Below, piece after piece: positions 34,750 through 43,226 of a stretch of DNA of 64,000 nucleotides. The notes below the pieces were generated by a model that saw only the letters and a list, made by a program, of their open reading frames with translations, did not search any database and was not told where the DNA came from. The translations under genes and the position numbers were made by a program. How positions within the stretch are numbered: the first letter of the stretch is position 1; each line of letters starts with the position of its first letter. Origin of the DNA: JAIPDZ01 sp034522175 (GTDB lineage Bacteria > Desulfobacterota > DSM-4660 > Desulfatiglandales > Desulfatiglandaceae). The stretch is taken from the NCBI GenBank assembly GCA_034522175.1, contig JAXHLQ010000001.1, positions 1,550,001 through 1,614,000 of the forward strand. Reading direction: 5' to 3'.

Positions 34750-34841
34750 TTCCCCGCCACTTGCGGGGAAAATTGTCGAAGCTCCCGTTTTTAACGGGAA
34801 CACCTGACACCTGTCGAAGATCCCCGCTCTGTGAGCGGGGG
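34750..34841. repeat. Cluster of three short C/G hairpins
   Basis: TTCCCCGC-(5)-GCGGGGAA at 34750-34770, CCCGTT-AACGGG at 34784-34798 and CCCCGCT-(5)-AGCGGGG at 34822-34840. GTCGAAG precedes hairpins 2 and 3. Spacing is irregular, so this is not a CRISPR array. Confidence 0.55.
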
Positions 34842-34950
34842 AAACCTGAAACCACATATCGCTCATCATCGCCCGTATTTCTCTGTTTCGCTCCAAGAGC
34901 CGGCGAATAGCCGTGTTGCTCGATACCCATATTTTTTTGTGGTGGCTGTT

Positions 34951-35049
34951 TATCGAATGCTTGCGGCACAGGCCAAGTTGGAAAAAATGCCTTTGGCCAG
35001 CGTAGATGTTTTACTTCAGGATTTTCCGGTAGAGATTTTTACGGACTGA
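34951..35049 (+). pseudogene. VapC (PIN toxin) C-terminal fragment
   Basis: YRMLAAQAKLEKMPLASVD followed by LLQDFPVEIFTD and stop is the usual C-terminal part of a PIN-domain toxin (DRMLAAQA...L.S.D). No upstream portion of the gene is present. Confidence 0.68.
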
Positions 35050-35161
35050 AATACTAACGATTTCCTCCCCTCCCCCTTATACCTTTTTTTGGTTGAATTG
35101 CAAGAAGCACAATGCTATTGTTGATTATCCGGATAATCCACGACAGAAATAGGAAATTCCC

Positions 35162-36332
35162 ATGGAATTGCCGCGACTGCTCGATTTACTGAATTTATTA
35201 TCCAAAAAGTCGTTTTTCCTGTTTGGGCCCAGGGCAACAGGGAAATCAACCCTGATCAAACAGCAATTATCCGACTCGGCCAGGGTAGTTGATTTGCTTG
35301 AGTCCAGGATGTATCTAAGGCTATTAAACTCGCCTCATGACCTGGAATCCATAATTGATGCACCCGACAAATCCGCGTTTGATCGCCAGAGCCGCTACAG
35401 TGTTGTTGTTATCGATGAGATTCAAAGAGTCCCCCAACTCCTAAATGAAGTTCACAGGCTGATAGAGAACAAAAGGCTTACCTTTCTGCTTACAGGCAGC
35501 AGTGCCAGAAAGCTCCGCAGAGGAAAGGCCAATTTGTTGGCAGGCCGCGTATGGGAGGCGCGGTTGTTTCCATTGACCTGGAAGGAGATACCGGAATTCA
35601 ATCTTGACAGGTATCTTCGCTATGGAGGACTTCCACCTGTATACCTGAGTGAATTTCCATTTGGAAGAGCTGGACGCCTATGTGAACACCTACCTAAAAG
35701 AAGAAATAATGGCCGAGGGGCTCATTCGAAAGCTGCCCCCCTTTTCACGCTTTTTGCAATCAGCCGCCATTGTAAATGGTGAGATGATCAATTTTTCTAA
35801 ATTGGCCAGCGACTGTCAGGTGCCTCCCTCGACGGTAACAGAATATGTGGGGTTGCTTGAGGATACCCTCGTGGGGTTCCTCTTGCCTTCCTGGAAAGGA
35901 TCTAAAAAACGAAAAGCGATCAGCACTGGAAAATTTTATTTTTTTGATCCTGGGATTACCCATATGCTGGCAGGGACTCAGACCCTTGATCGTAATTCCC
36001 ATCTTTATGGTAGGAGTTTTGAGCAGTTCATCGCTATGGAAATACGGGCGTATCTCAGTTACAAACGGAAAAAGCTTCCATTTTCATACTGGCGGTCCAC
36101 CCATGGCTATGAAGTAGATTTCCTCATAGGAGAGGAAATTGCCGTTGAGGTAAAAGCATCCCAAAAAATAACTGCGCGAGATTTTAAGGGGTTAAAGGCA
36201 CTTGAAGAAGAAAAGGTCTTCAAGCATTATCTCCTTGTCAGCCAGGACCCCATCAATACCAGAGAAAAAAATTTCCATGCATTATACTGGGAAAATTTTT
36301 TAAACAATCTATGGGCTGACAGGTTTGTTTGA
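35162..36332 (+). CDS. AAA ATPase with DUF4143 (archaeal-type ATPase), one frameshift
   Basis: Walker A FGPRATGKSTLIKQ at about residue 22-35, Walker B YSVVVIDEIQRV, sensor LLTGSSARKLRRG and LRYGGLPPVYLSE belong to the AAA_14 domain. After a +1 shift near 35660, ELDAYVNTYLKEEI, FLQSAAIVNGEMINFSKLA and the nuclease-like DUF4143 region (YEVDFLIGEEIAVEVKAS, a PD-(D/E)xK-like EVK motif) follow. Total about 390 residues. Such proteins are common in accessory regions and their role is unclear. Confidence 0.85.
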
Positions 36333-36373
36333 TGACTCTTCTTGTATTTTGCTCTGAAATCCACTACTGCCGT

Positions 36374-36819
36374 GTCTCAAAAGTTCTGTCCCCCATAATG
36401 GCAAGATGTTATTCGAAGAAACTGGTCCCTATTTAACCCACTGCAAACAGAAAGAGACGCGGAAGTTCCAAGTCCCAAGCACCAAATTTCAAATAAATCC
36501 CAATGACCAAACAGCAAGGTTTAGGATGAAAGATTTCCCTTTTGGGGCGGGACAGTACCCGTGAAAATCTCGCAAATCGTCCGGCATCACTTGAATTGAT
36601 GTTTTCCGGGATCCATATCAAGGGTATGCCGCCAATCCTTTGCACGCGTGGTTTCGAATTTTGATCCCGCGATTGCGCGGGATTGGAATTTCGATATAGT
36701 CGAAGATCCCGACTTCAGCGGGATTTGTGATTTGGGATTTGAATATTGTGATTTCGTTCAATTGACCCATACATACGATGCCATTAAATTGCCAGAATTA
36801 AGGACAAAATTTATGAGAC
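36374..36819 (-). repeat. 446-bp inverted-end repeat, right copy
   Basis: Inverted homologue of 17377-17793. Ends are GTCTCAAAAGTTCTGTC and GGACAAAATTTATGAGAC. It shares the CCCGCGATTGCGCGGGA palindrome and TTTGCACGCG with the other copy, and has about 30 bp of extra sequence including ATCCCGACTTCAGCGGGAT. Confidence 0.8.
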
Positions 36820-37059
36820 GGCGCACTAGGGCGTTGATATCGTGCCTTACCAGGATTTCATCAGACTGCCCGCTCCCCGCTTCGCCGCCTTTGTCATCCA
36901 TGGGTCACACGGAGGCGCACAAAGAAAACAGGTGGGTACATGATAAACCCAAAGAATTGTAAAAGAGTGTAAAAGAGGATTTTTGGGATTTGGATGTTGA
37001 CTGAAGAAATAAGAGTAGCTACTATAAATAATAACGTAGCTACCAAAGAGGGGAGTGGG

Positions 37060-37342
37060 ATGATGCTTCAGTGCCGGAATCAAGGAAGTTAAGAACAACC
37101 TCAGCCGGCTTTTGGCGCGAGTGAAGTCCGGGGAGGTCGTCGTGATCACCGACAGGGGGAAGGCTGTGGCCCGGATTGTAAAAGAAAATCAGGAAGATAA
37201 GGCCGTCAGAGAAGCCCTGATGCCGCTGGTTCAGCAGGGGCTCATCGCGCTGCCCTCTCGCAGCATTACGAAAGTGGGGTTATGTGCCGCTGAAGTGCCG
37301 GGAAAGCCGGTTTCGGAGATGGTCATAGCGGACCGGCGTTAA
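37060..37342 (+). CDS. Phd/YefM-type antitoxin, frameshift near its start
   Basis: AAAGAGGGGAGTGGG precedes two ATGs at 37060 and 37063, but the antitoxin frame (GIKEVKNNLSRLLARVKSGE, VVVITDRGKAVARIV) begins only after a shift near 37066-37072. The domain is the Phd DNA-binding fold; the C-terminal tail AAEVPGKPVSEMVIADRR wraps the toxin. It lies 3 nt upstream of a PIN toxin. Without the shift, translation could start only at the TTG at 37112, losing the DNA-binding strand. Confidence 0.75.
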
Positions 37343-37345
37343 TTT

Positions 37346-37795
37346 ATGATACTCTATCTTGACACCAGTGCGTTGGTGAAGCGATATTTTCGGGAGGCCC
37401 ATACGGATGATATTCTCTCGAAGTGGGTAGCGGCAAAGCAGATCGTCACATCCTCTGTTGCGTACGCAGAGACCATGGCCGCCATCTATCGAAAGAAACG
37501 AGAAGCGAATCTCGAAGAACAATTGATTCAGACCATAGTGGCGTTGTTTTCTCAGGACTGGGTCAGTTTCGTCCGAGTGGAGGTCAATGATGATCTCAAT
37601 GCAACCACCTCTCGCCTGGTAGAAACCTATCCGCTGAGCGGATTTGACGCGATACATCTGGCATCGGCCATGGCCGTCCAAGAGCGCTTTCCTCATGATT
37701 TTGTGTTCGGTTGTTTCGACAATACACTCCTTCGGGCGGCCCGGGCAGAAGGCATTGAAACATTCCCGCAGTCAGATACCGCCGTTTCAGGGTGA
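37346..37795 (+). CDS. vapC: VapC family PIN-domain toxin
   Basis: 149 residues. PIN acidic residues are visible: YLDTSALVKRYF (first Asp), YAETMAAI (Glu), SGFDAIHLASA and FGCFDNTLLRAA (Asp pairs). A Mg2+-dependent endoribonuclease, typically cleaving tRNA or rRNA. Paired with the Phd-like antitoxin ending 3 nt upstream. Confidence 0.9.
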   Translation: MILYLDTSALVKRYFREAHTDDILSKWVAAKQIVTSSVAYAETMAAIYRKKREANLEEQLIQTIVALFSQDWVSFVRVEVNDDLNATTSRLVETYPLSGFDAIHLASAMAVQERFPHDFVFGCFDNTLLRAARAEGIETFPQSDTAVSG

Positions 37796-37841
37796 GAGGT
37801 GCGATACATTGAGGAAAGTTCTGAACTGAAGGAGGAATATA

Positions 37842-38111
37842 ATGATCAAATCCATTCTTACCGGCTATATCGATATGGCGTTGGCCCGCGCCGAGTATGA
37901 TAAGCTTAATGACGGGACATTCTCCGGCCGCATCCCCGGATGTAAAGGCGTCATTGCTTTCGGGAAGACATTACGTGAATGTGAGATTGAATTGCAGTCC
38001 ACATTTGAGGACTGGGTCCTCGTAGGCCTGAAATTGGGACATCCGTTGCCCGTTATTGATGAGTTTGACCTGAATATGGAACCTAAATATGAGTCAATGG
38101 CAGCCGTGTAA
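37842..38111 (+). CDS. hicB: HicB family antitoxin
   Basis: 89 residues: YIDMALARAEYDKLNDGTFS, IPGCKGVIAFGKTLRECEIE, LQSTFEDWVLVGLKLGHPLP. This is the partial RNase-H fold of HicB, without an added DNA-binding domain. GGAGG lies before the ATG. It overlaps the toxin gene by 23 nt; the antitoxin-first order is the less common arrangement. Confidence 0.88.
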   Translation: MIKSILTGYIDMALARAEYDKLNDGTFSGRIPGCKGVIAFGKTLRECEIELQSTFEDWVLVGLKLGHPLPVIDEFDLNMEPKYESMAAV

Positions 38112-38322
38112 GCGAAAGATATTCATCAAGCGGTTGCGAAAGCTTGGTTTCGAAGGACCTTATTCGGGGACCAAACACCAGTTCATGTTATACGCGAATT
38201 ATCGCCTGAGCGTTCCTTCCAATTCCGAATACTCAGTTCCCCAATTAAAACTGATGCTGAGTGAAGTGTCGGATATCATTGAGCGAAATATTTCTGCCGA
38301 GGAATGGGCTAAGTTGACCTGA
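38089..38322 (+). CDS. hicA: HicA family mRNA interferase toxin
   Basis: 77 residues of the dsRBD-like HicA fold: KIFIKRLRKLGFEGPYSGTK with the catalytic histidine in GTKHQFM, then YRLSVPSNSEYSV. Overlaps hicB by 23 nt, so the pair is coupled. Confidence 0.88.
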   Translation: MSQWQPCKRKIFIKRLRKLGFEGPYSGTKHQFMLYANYRLSVPSNSEYSVPQLKLMLSEVSDIIERNISAEEWAKLT

Positions 38323-38385
38323 CAAACCAATTCGGCCTGCGAGCTTTCAGCTTTCAGCTTTGAGCCTCCAACAAAGGAACATCCC

Positions 38386-38470
38386 ATGAAACCACTCCTG
38401 ACCGCCATTGCCGCCGCCATTTTCTCCTCCTCCCCGCCCCCGGTTTCGCCGCTTACATCATCCACCCCAA
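38386..38470 (+). pseudogene. Fragment of the KDGRE family (copy 3)
   Basis: MKPLLTAIAAAIF followed in another frame by PAPGFAAYIIHPK. It matches the signal peptide of the 39930 gene, and the upstream CAACAAAGGAACATCCC matches the upstream of that gene. Cut before KDGRE. Confidence 0.68.
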
Positions 38471-38771
38471 GTTCTCGGCGCCCTCATCGCCGCCATCTGT
38501 CTCCTGCTTCCCGCCCCCAGACAGCCCGGCATGGGATAACCTCCCATTAAACAAGCGATTTCAGTGGGTTGACTTTTGGACCCACAAGGCGTAACCTGTT
38601 GGCCGTGTGGATCGCCGGGGCCCAGCCCGCCCGAGGCGTATGACCCACTGCGATCCGCCATCGAGGCCGGTCAACTGAATAACTAAAGAGGGTGCCGCTG
38701 CCCGGGCATGGATTACTTGAATGAATCTTAAAATATTAAGGATGTCCCACGCTACAAGGAGGTGCTAAATC

Positions 38772-39023
38772 ATGCAGGAAGAATACTCAGGAAGGTTGCT
38801 TGAAAACGGCCACCTATCCATTCCTAAAGGAATTATCGATAAACTGAGCATAAGTAAAGACAGCAAGCTACATGTTACAGTTAAAGTCCTTAAAAAAGCA
38901 CGAAAATCAATGATTTTGGCTTATGCCGGGCTTCTTTCGGATTTGACACAGCAAGAAGAGAGACAATTTGATGAGTCCATTAAAAGGAGAAGCCTTTTTA
39001 TGCAAAGAGAAGTTGAATTATGA
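38772..39023 (+). CDS. AbrB/SpoVT-like antitoxin
   Basis: 83 residues with a swapped-hairpin AbrB-type N-terminus (GRLLENGHLSIPKGIIDKLS, KLHVTVKVLKK) and a helical, toxin-binding tail (LLSDLTQQEERQFDESIKRR). AAGGAGG precedes the ATG. Overlaps the PIN toxin gene by 4 nt (ATGA). Confidence 0.8.
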   Translation: MQEEYSGRLLENGHLSIPKGIIDKLSISKDSKLHVTVKVLKKARKSMILAYAGLLSDLTQQEERQFDESIKRRSLFMQREVEL

Positions 39024-39502
39024 AAAGATGTACGTTAGATACAAATATTATGACTGCCTTTCTCAAAAACGACCTAAACGTTGTAAGGAAAGTCTCTGAG
39101 TATCTTGATGCCTTTGACTGCCTCAGCATTAATATTATCTCGTACTACGAAATTCTGAGGGGCCTTATTGACCTCGGAAATAGAAAAAAGTTGCAAAAAT
39201 TCGAAGAATTCATCGAGGAGAATGAGCTCATACCCATTAGAAAAGGAACCATACAAAAGGCGGCGGACCTGTCTTTTGATGATCACATCAGATTGATGGA
39301 GCGTCTTGTACAGCAACTGGCATGTAAGGGCCGAAAGTCCCAGGTGCGATACGACTGGGTCGGCACTGTACGGACTCGGCAAGGGACTCTGGGCTGGAGA
39401 GGACGCCCAGGCCTATGTAGACAGGATGCGAGAGGACCGTTGATGGAATTGCTCAACACCTTGCCAAAAGTCCTCAATCGGCCACGGATGGCAACCAAAT
39501 AA
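39020..39502 (+). pseudogene. VapC-like PIN toxin, C-terminus replaced
   Basis: The first 85 residues are a PIN domain (CTLDTNIMTAFLKND, IISYYEILRGLIDL, FEEFIEENELIPIRKG, AADL). The rest is not PIN. The underlying DNA from about 39367 encodes, in another frame, LYGLGKGLWAGEDAQAYVDR then MREDR and stop at 39444, the C-terminus of an unrelated antitoxin. So the toxin was fused to a fragment of another module and lacks its last two acidic residues. Confidence 0.72.
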
Positions 39503-39539
39503 ATAGCTCGCGTGTCCATCCAAATACAGGAGGCAACCA

Positions 39540-39764
39540 ATGGATCCGAACACTGTTTCTATATTCGATTTGAGCCCATCAGAGAAGCTGCAACTGGTGG
39601 AGGATCTCTGGGACGATCTGGCGGCTACGCCAGCAGAGGTCCCTGTTCATGAATGGCAAAAGGAGGAATTGGCCCGTCGAAAGGCCAACCTGATGAAGAA
39701 CCCGGCTTCCGGGCTGTCTTGGGATCAGGTAAGGGGCAGAGTACAAAGTCGTCATGGTCGCTGA
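39540..39764 (+). CDS. Addiction module antitoxin (Unstab_antitox type)
   Basis: 74 residues: FDLSPSEKLQLVEDLWDDLA, VPVHEWQKEELARRKANLM, GLSWDQVRGRVQSRHGR. This is the small antitoxin family paired with ParE/RelE toxins, and the start of such a toxin overlaps its end. GGAGG precedes the ATG. Confidence 0.87.
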   Translation: MDPNTVSIFDLSPSEKLQLVEDLWDDLAATPAEVPVHEWQKEELARRKANLMKNPASGLSWDQVRGRVQSRHGR

Positions 39765-39872
39765 ACTGATAATTGCGCCGGAAGCAGAACAGGACGTTCT
39801 ACGTTCTAAGGGCTTATGATTTGGTACGAACACAGCCGGAGAGGCCTTGGAGACGAGTTCATCAACAACCGA
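39754..39872 (+). pseudogene. ParE/RelE toxin remnant
   Basis: MVAELIIAPEAEQDVL, then after a shift WYEHSRRGLGDEFIN, is the start of a ParE-type toxin (PEAEQD...WYE...GLGDEF). The sequence then passes into the upstream region of the next KDGRE gene. Non-functional. Confidence 0.75.
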
Positions 39873-39929
39873 TTCTGTCCCTTTAAGCTTTCACCTTTGA
39901 GCTTCGAGCTCTCAACAAAGGAACACCCC

Positions 39930-40433
39930 ATGAAACCACTCCTGACCGCCATCGCCGCGGCTGTTTTTATCATATACCCCTCTGTCTGTTTTGCCTCGTA
40001 TATTATCCATCTTAAAGACGGGAGAGAGTTTGTTACTGAGCAATACTATGAGGAAGGGGATCAGATAAAGTTTAAACGATATGGCGGGATCATCGGGATT
40101 CAAAAGGATCTGGTAAGAGAGATAGAGGAGACAGAAGATGTAGAGCAATTGCCGGAGAAAAAGGAGACGACTGCTGAATCGGAAACCGCCGCGACCGGGG
40201 TGGAGAAGGGTAAAAAAGAGAAAAAAGAGGAGGGGGCCGCAAAAGCCGAGGGCTCGAAGCAAAAGGAGCTTGAAGTGGCTGAAAAGGCCGAGGGAAAGAA
40301 GAAGGAAAAAGAAAAGGGAAAGCCGGTCGAGATCTCTGAAGAGGAAAAGAAAAAGGTGGAGCAGGAAAAGGCCGCCAAAATGCAGAAACTCCTCCCCTTT
40401 GAACTTTGCCTGTATTTAAAGGTTCTGTCATGA
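39930..40433 (+). CDS. KDGRE family small exported protein (copy 4)
   Basis: 167 residues. Signal peptide MKPLLTAIAAAVFIIYPSVC, then the conserved core YIIHLKDGREFVTEQYYEEG, IKFKRYGGIIGIQKDLVREI, then a long Lys/Glu/Ala tail (EKKEEGAAKAEGSKQKELEV) predicted as an extended helix. The final residues KLLPFELCLYLKVLS are encoded by the duplicated upstream region of the next copy, so the native end seems replaced. Its stop overlaps the next start (ATGA). Function unknown; the core probably forms a small beta-barrel-like domain. Confidence 0.75.
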   Translation: MKPLLTAIAAAVFIIYPSVCFASYIIHLKDGREFVTEQYYEEGDQIKFKRYGGIIGIQKDLVREIEETEDVEQLPEKKETTAESETAATGVEKGKKEKKEEGAAKAEGSKQKELEVAEKAEGKKKEKEKGKPVEISEEEKKKVEQEKAAKMQKLLPFELCLYLKVLS

Positions 40434-40807
40434 AAACGACCCTCACCGCCATAATGATTACGGTTTTTTTCCTTACACCCGCCCTCTGTTTTTCAGCGTA
40501 CCGCATCCATCTGAAGGACGGGCGGGAATTCGTAACGGACCGGTACTGGCTGGAAGGGGGACAGATCAAGTTTAAACGCTTTGGGGGGGTGATTGGGATC
40601 CAGAAAGAGCTTGTCCGGGAGATAGAGGAGGTGGAGGATATCCCCGAACAGGGGGCACCCACTAAGAGAGAAAAGGCAGGCGAAGCAAAAAAAACAGAAG
40701 TCGCTAAGGGGGCAGAAACAGGGGATCAGGAAAATATTGGGGAGAAGGGAGCAGGAACCTCGAAACCCGGTACCGCATCCGGGGATGCACCCCGAAAGAT
40801 AGCTTAA
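40430..40807 (+). CDS. KDGRE family small exported protein (copy 5)
   Basis: 125 residues: signal peptide MKTTLTAIMITVFFLTPALC, core YRIHLKDGREFVTDRYWLEG and IKFKRFGGVIGIQKELVREI, and a polar disordered tail (KREKAGEAKKTEVAKGAETG). Paralogue of the preceding gene and of four fragments in this region. Translationally coupled to copy 4. Confidence 0.77.
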   Translation: MKTTLTAIMITVFFLTPALCFSAYRIHLKDGREFVTDRYWLEGGQIKFKRFGGVIGIQKELVREIEEVEDIPEQGAPTKREKAGEAKKTEVAKGAETGDQENIGEKGAGTSKPGTASGDAPRKIA

Positions 40808-40827
40808 CCAAAAAGGCAGGTAACGAC

Positions 40828-41046
40828 TTGATAGATATCGACTATTACAAAAAAGAAAAGCAAAGACTCGAAAAGGAACTTTCCGAAGCGAAATACAGAT
40901 ACCTCACCGGTCTTGAAAGGAACGATAAAGAAGCGAAATACGTAGCTGCAAGGGATGCATCAAAGATTAAGGCTCAAATAGAGCAGTTAAAAAAGGAACT
41001 AAAAGAAAAAAACAACGGGGTTCTTCCTGAATGGTGGAACCAATGA
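40828..41046 (+). CDS. Small coiled-coil protein
   Basis: 72 residues from a TTG (MIDIDYYKKEKQRLEKELSE) with AGGCAGG upstream. Continuous charged heptads (YRYLTGLERNDKEAKYVAAR, KIKAQIEQLKKELKEKNN) indicate a coiled coil, and the end is EWWNQ. 20 bp after copy 5 in the same direction. No family recognised. Confidence 0.6.
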   Translation: MIDIDYYKKEKQRLEKELSEAKYRYLTGLERNDKEAKYVAARDASKIKAQIEQLKKELKEKNNGVLPEWWNQ

Positions 41047-41048
41047 AG

Positions 41049-42569
41049 CTAAAAAATATTCCTCCATGAAATTGTCTTCACGGTCTTGGTGAAATCTTCC
41101 AGCTCATCTAATATCTGTTTGCTATAAAGGGTTGTAGCAGAACCCAGCATATCGATGGTTGTTCCTTTTACAAAAATTACTCCAAGATTCCAGAATGTTC
41201 CTGTAATGTCCGCATCTCCCTTAACAAAGATCAGACCCTTAAAGGCTATATTTCCAGACACTTTTAAGTTACCCTCAACATACATGAGGCCCTCGCCATA
41301 GCCTGATGAAGGGAGGGGTGTGTCATTGGCAAGATCTAAGTTTCCGGTTACATGGATAATACCCAAGGGCGCTTTAGTCAGCTTTTCTCCCGCGAGGTCT
41401 GCATCCGTGACATTGGCTTTGGCCAGCAAATCGTTCAGCATGGAAAGTCTTTCAGCAGCATCGGGATAAACTGCAGGGTCGAAAAGGACATCCTGAATGG
41501 GTTCCCAAGACGAAAGCCCCTCGTCCTTCCATGGTTGCGTACCATTACCCCCAAACACATCATTACTTCCAGATGGTGATATAAGATCACCCGTACTGAC
41601 TGCCCCGGGCAAATGGCCACCATCCTGCAGCATCCAGTTACCACTGTTATCAACCACATAAGGAACGTCTACAGCATCATCGCCTGTTTCAATATCGGTA
41701 GGATCATCGTCAGAGTTATTTCCATAATGGTCTATATTTAATCCCGGATCGCCGATTTTGTCTTTGATTTGATATATCGTTTTTTCGTTGCCAGTACCAT
41801 CAAAGTCAGGCGACGTCTCCTTTTTGAAATTAAATCCCAATATAGTCGAATTCCCGGAAAAATTCGGTGGATTGTTAACAACTACCGCCCCTTTTGAATT
41901 TATTGCAAAGACCTGATTTGTAGCCTCCACACAAATTTTATGCTCAGCTGTGCCGTTTTTTCCAATGGATTCAATCCATGTAATCGGTTTACCCTCTCCA
42001 GGTGGAGAATTAGTAGCGTTTTTGCCGGCAGATGGGCTATAGAATACCAAATCATTTTTATCCCCGTCCCCATTGAGGTCGACCCCTATATCCGACTCTT
42101 TTTCATGCCTGATGACCACCCCGTCGTAGTTCATATTCGGCCAGTCATCTTTCGGCAGTAGGGTGGCAGTATCCGGCGAGGTCAGGGTGGTAGCATCCTC
42201 AACAAAGTGTATCTTCACTTGCCAGTCGGGATCATATCCGCCGGAAGATAGGTCTCCAATATAGGCGTTGGTAACACCATTTATATTTACCTGAGACCCC
42301 CAATCCGCAATTGTTTTCGTACTATCTGGGAGACCGATCCTGAACAGGGCTTCTTGGATGCCTGCCTCTGCAACAGACAAAGTCTGCACGCTGCTCTTAT
42401 AGTTTGCCCCAATTTGTATATCCGTCGTCGTCATGATAACCGCACTGGTGCCTAACATGGCCAGAATAGCCACGAACATGAGCCCGATAATGAGCGCAGC
42501 GCCGTTTTCATTCTTGTATATAGTTCCTATCCGGGATAAACGTAACTTTTTGCTCAATAATAGTCTCAT
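41049..42569 (-). CDS. pilX: PilX-like type IV pilus assembly protein
   Basis: 506 residues. N-terminal basic segment, then the PilX_N membrane helix (NGAALIIGLMFVAILAMLGT) and DIQIGANYKSSVQTLSVAEAGIQ (PilX N-terminal signature). A long periplasmic region ends with repeated strands (IIHVTGNLDLANDT, GLMYVEGNLKVSGNIAFKGL, IFVKGDADITGTFWNLGVIF) like a polymer-forming beta-helix. It is the last gene of the minor-pilin operon. PilX promotes pilus-pilus contacts. No PilY1 follows. Confidence 0.88.
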   Translation of the reverse strand: MRLLLSKKLRLSRIGTIYKNENGAALIIGLMFVAILAMLGTSAVIMTTTDIQIGANYKSSVQTLSVAEAGIQEALFRIGLPDSTKTIADWGSQVNINGVTNAYIGDLSSGGYDPDWQVKIHFVEDATTLTSPDTATLLPKDDWPNMNYDGVVIRHEKESDIGVDLNGDGDKNDLVFYSPSAGKNATNSPPGEGKPITWIESIGKNGTAEHKICVEATNQVFAINSKGAVVVNNPPNFSGNSTILGFNFKKETSPDFDGTGNEKTIYQIKDKIGDPGLNIDHYGNNSDDDPTDIETGDDAVDVPYVVDNSGNWMLQDGGHLPGAVSTGDLISPSGSNDVFGGNGTQPWKDEGLSSWEPIQDVLFDPAVYPDAAERLSMLNDLLAKANVTDADLAGEKLTKAPLGIIHVTGNLDLANDTPLPSSGYGEGLMYVEGNLKVSGNIAFKGLIFVKGDADITGTFWNLGVIFVKGTTIDMLGSATTLYSKQILDELEDFTKTVKTISWRNIF

Positions 42570-42587
42570 AACACCAAGGCCTCCCGT

Positions 42588-43194
42588 CTAAAGGGCAAGA
42601 TTGGGGGGGGTTACAAAAGATTTAAGCGTATATCGCCTGTATCCATCCGAGTAATCCGGATGGGTGTAATTGGGGTCGGGTTTTGGCGTCTTCGCCTCTA
42701 TAGTGATCTCTACCTGTCGAATATCGCTGCTTGTCGTGGTTGTGTTTCCATCCTCATCATAATATGTGAATGAAAACGATTCGATGTTCTCAGCAAATGG
42801 CTGCCCGCCTGCTCCTGTGTTCCTGTCAATTTGATCATCAGTACTATCTTCTGTATAAATTATGTCTTCATGGGCATTGGAGGTGTCCCCGTTACCATTT
42901 AAATCAGCTAATATCCGCAGCTGTGAGGTATCGTAGGGCACGCCGACAGTTGTACCAAGCGTCAATGAACTTGTGGGATCATATCCCGCCATTTTTAGTT
43001 TCACGGCCGATCATATCCATAGCGGCCCTTGCACCCTGAATCATCTCGGAAACCTGTTCCTGAATCGCATAGGTTTTGCGTTGGCTGATGAAGGCACTCG
43101 AGAGGGCTGTGATAATAACCAAGGCAAGCGCCATGGCGATGAGTAGCTCGATCAGGGTGAATCCTCGTTCCCTGTTTTTTGTAGAATTCTGCAT
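42588..43194 (-). CDS. pilW: PilW-like minor pilin, one frameshift
   Basis: N-terminal prepilin signal RERG-FTLIELLIAMALALVI with the processing Gly-Phe site and Glu5, then SSAFISQRKTYAIQEQVSEM and AAMDMIGRE typical of PilW. A +1 shift at TTT (42999-43001) separates it from LKMAGYDPTSSLTLG to the end. Removing one base restores about 202 residues. Minor pilin priming type IV pilus or pseudopilus assembly. Confidence 0.85.
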
Positions 43195-43226
43195 TGGATC
43201 CTTTGATTATTTCGCAAGGATAGTAT

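Noticed and set aside
34745..34845. CRISPR-like short palindromic repeats resembling type I-E (GTGTTCCCCGC)
   Set aside because: Only three stems with different sequence and unequal spacing (about 33 and 42 bp), and no cas gene in the window.
34831..35049. A 72-residue new protein
   Set aside because: Only the last 32 residues are meaningful (PIN toxin tail). The beginning is translated hairpin DNA.
40090..40662. 190-codon Ser/Phe/Pro-rich minus-strand frame
   Set aside because: Antisense to the Lys/Glu-rich tails of the two KDGRE genes; composition is just the complement of lysine and glutamate codons.
32500..41050. Superintegron cassette array
   Set aside because: Gene fragments and toxin modules in mostly one direction look cassette-like, but no attC sites could be identified and no integron integrase is present.
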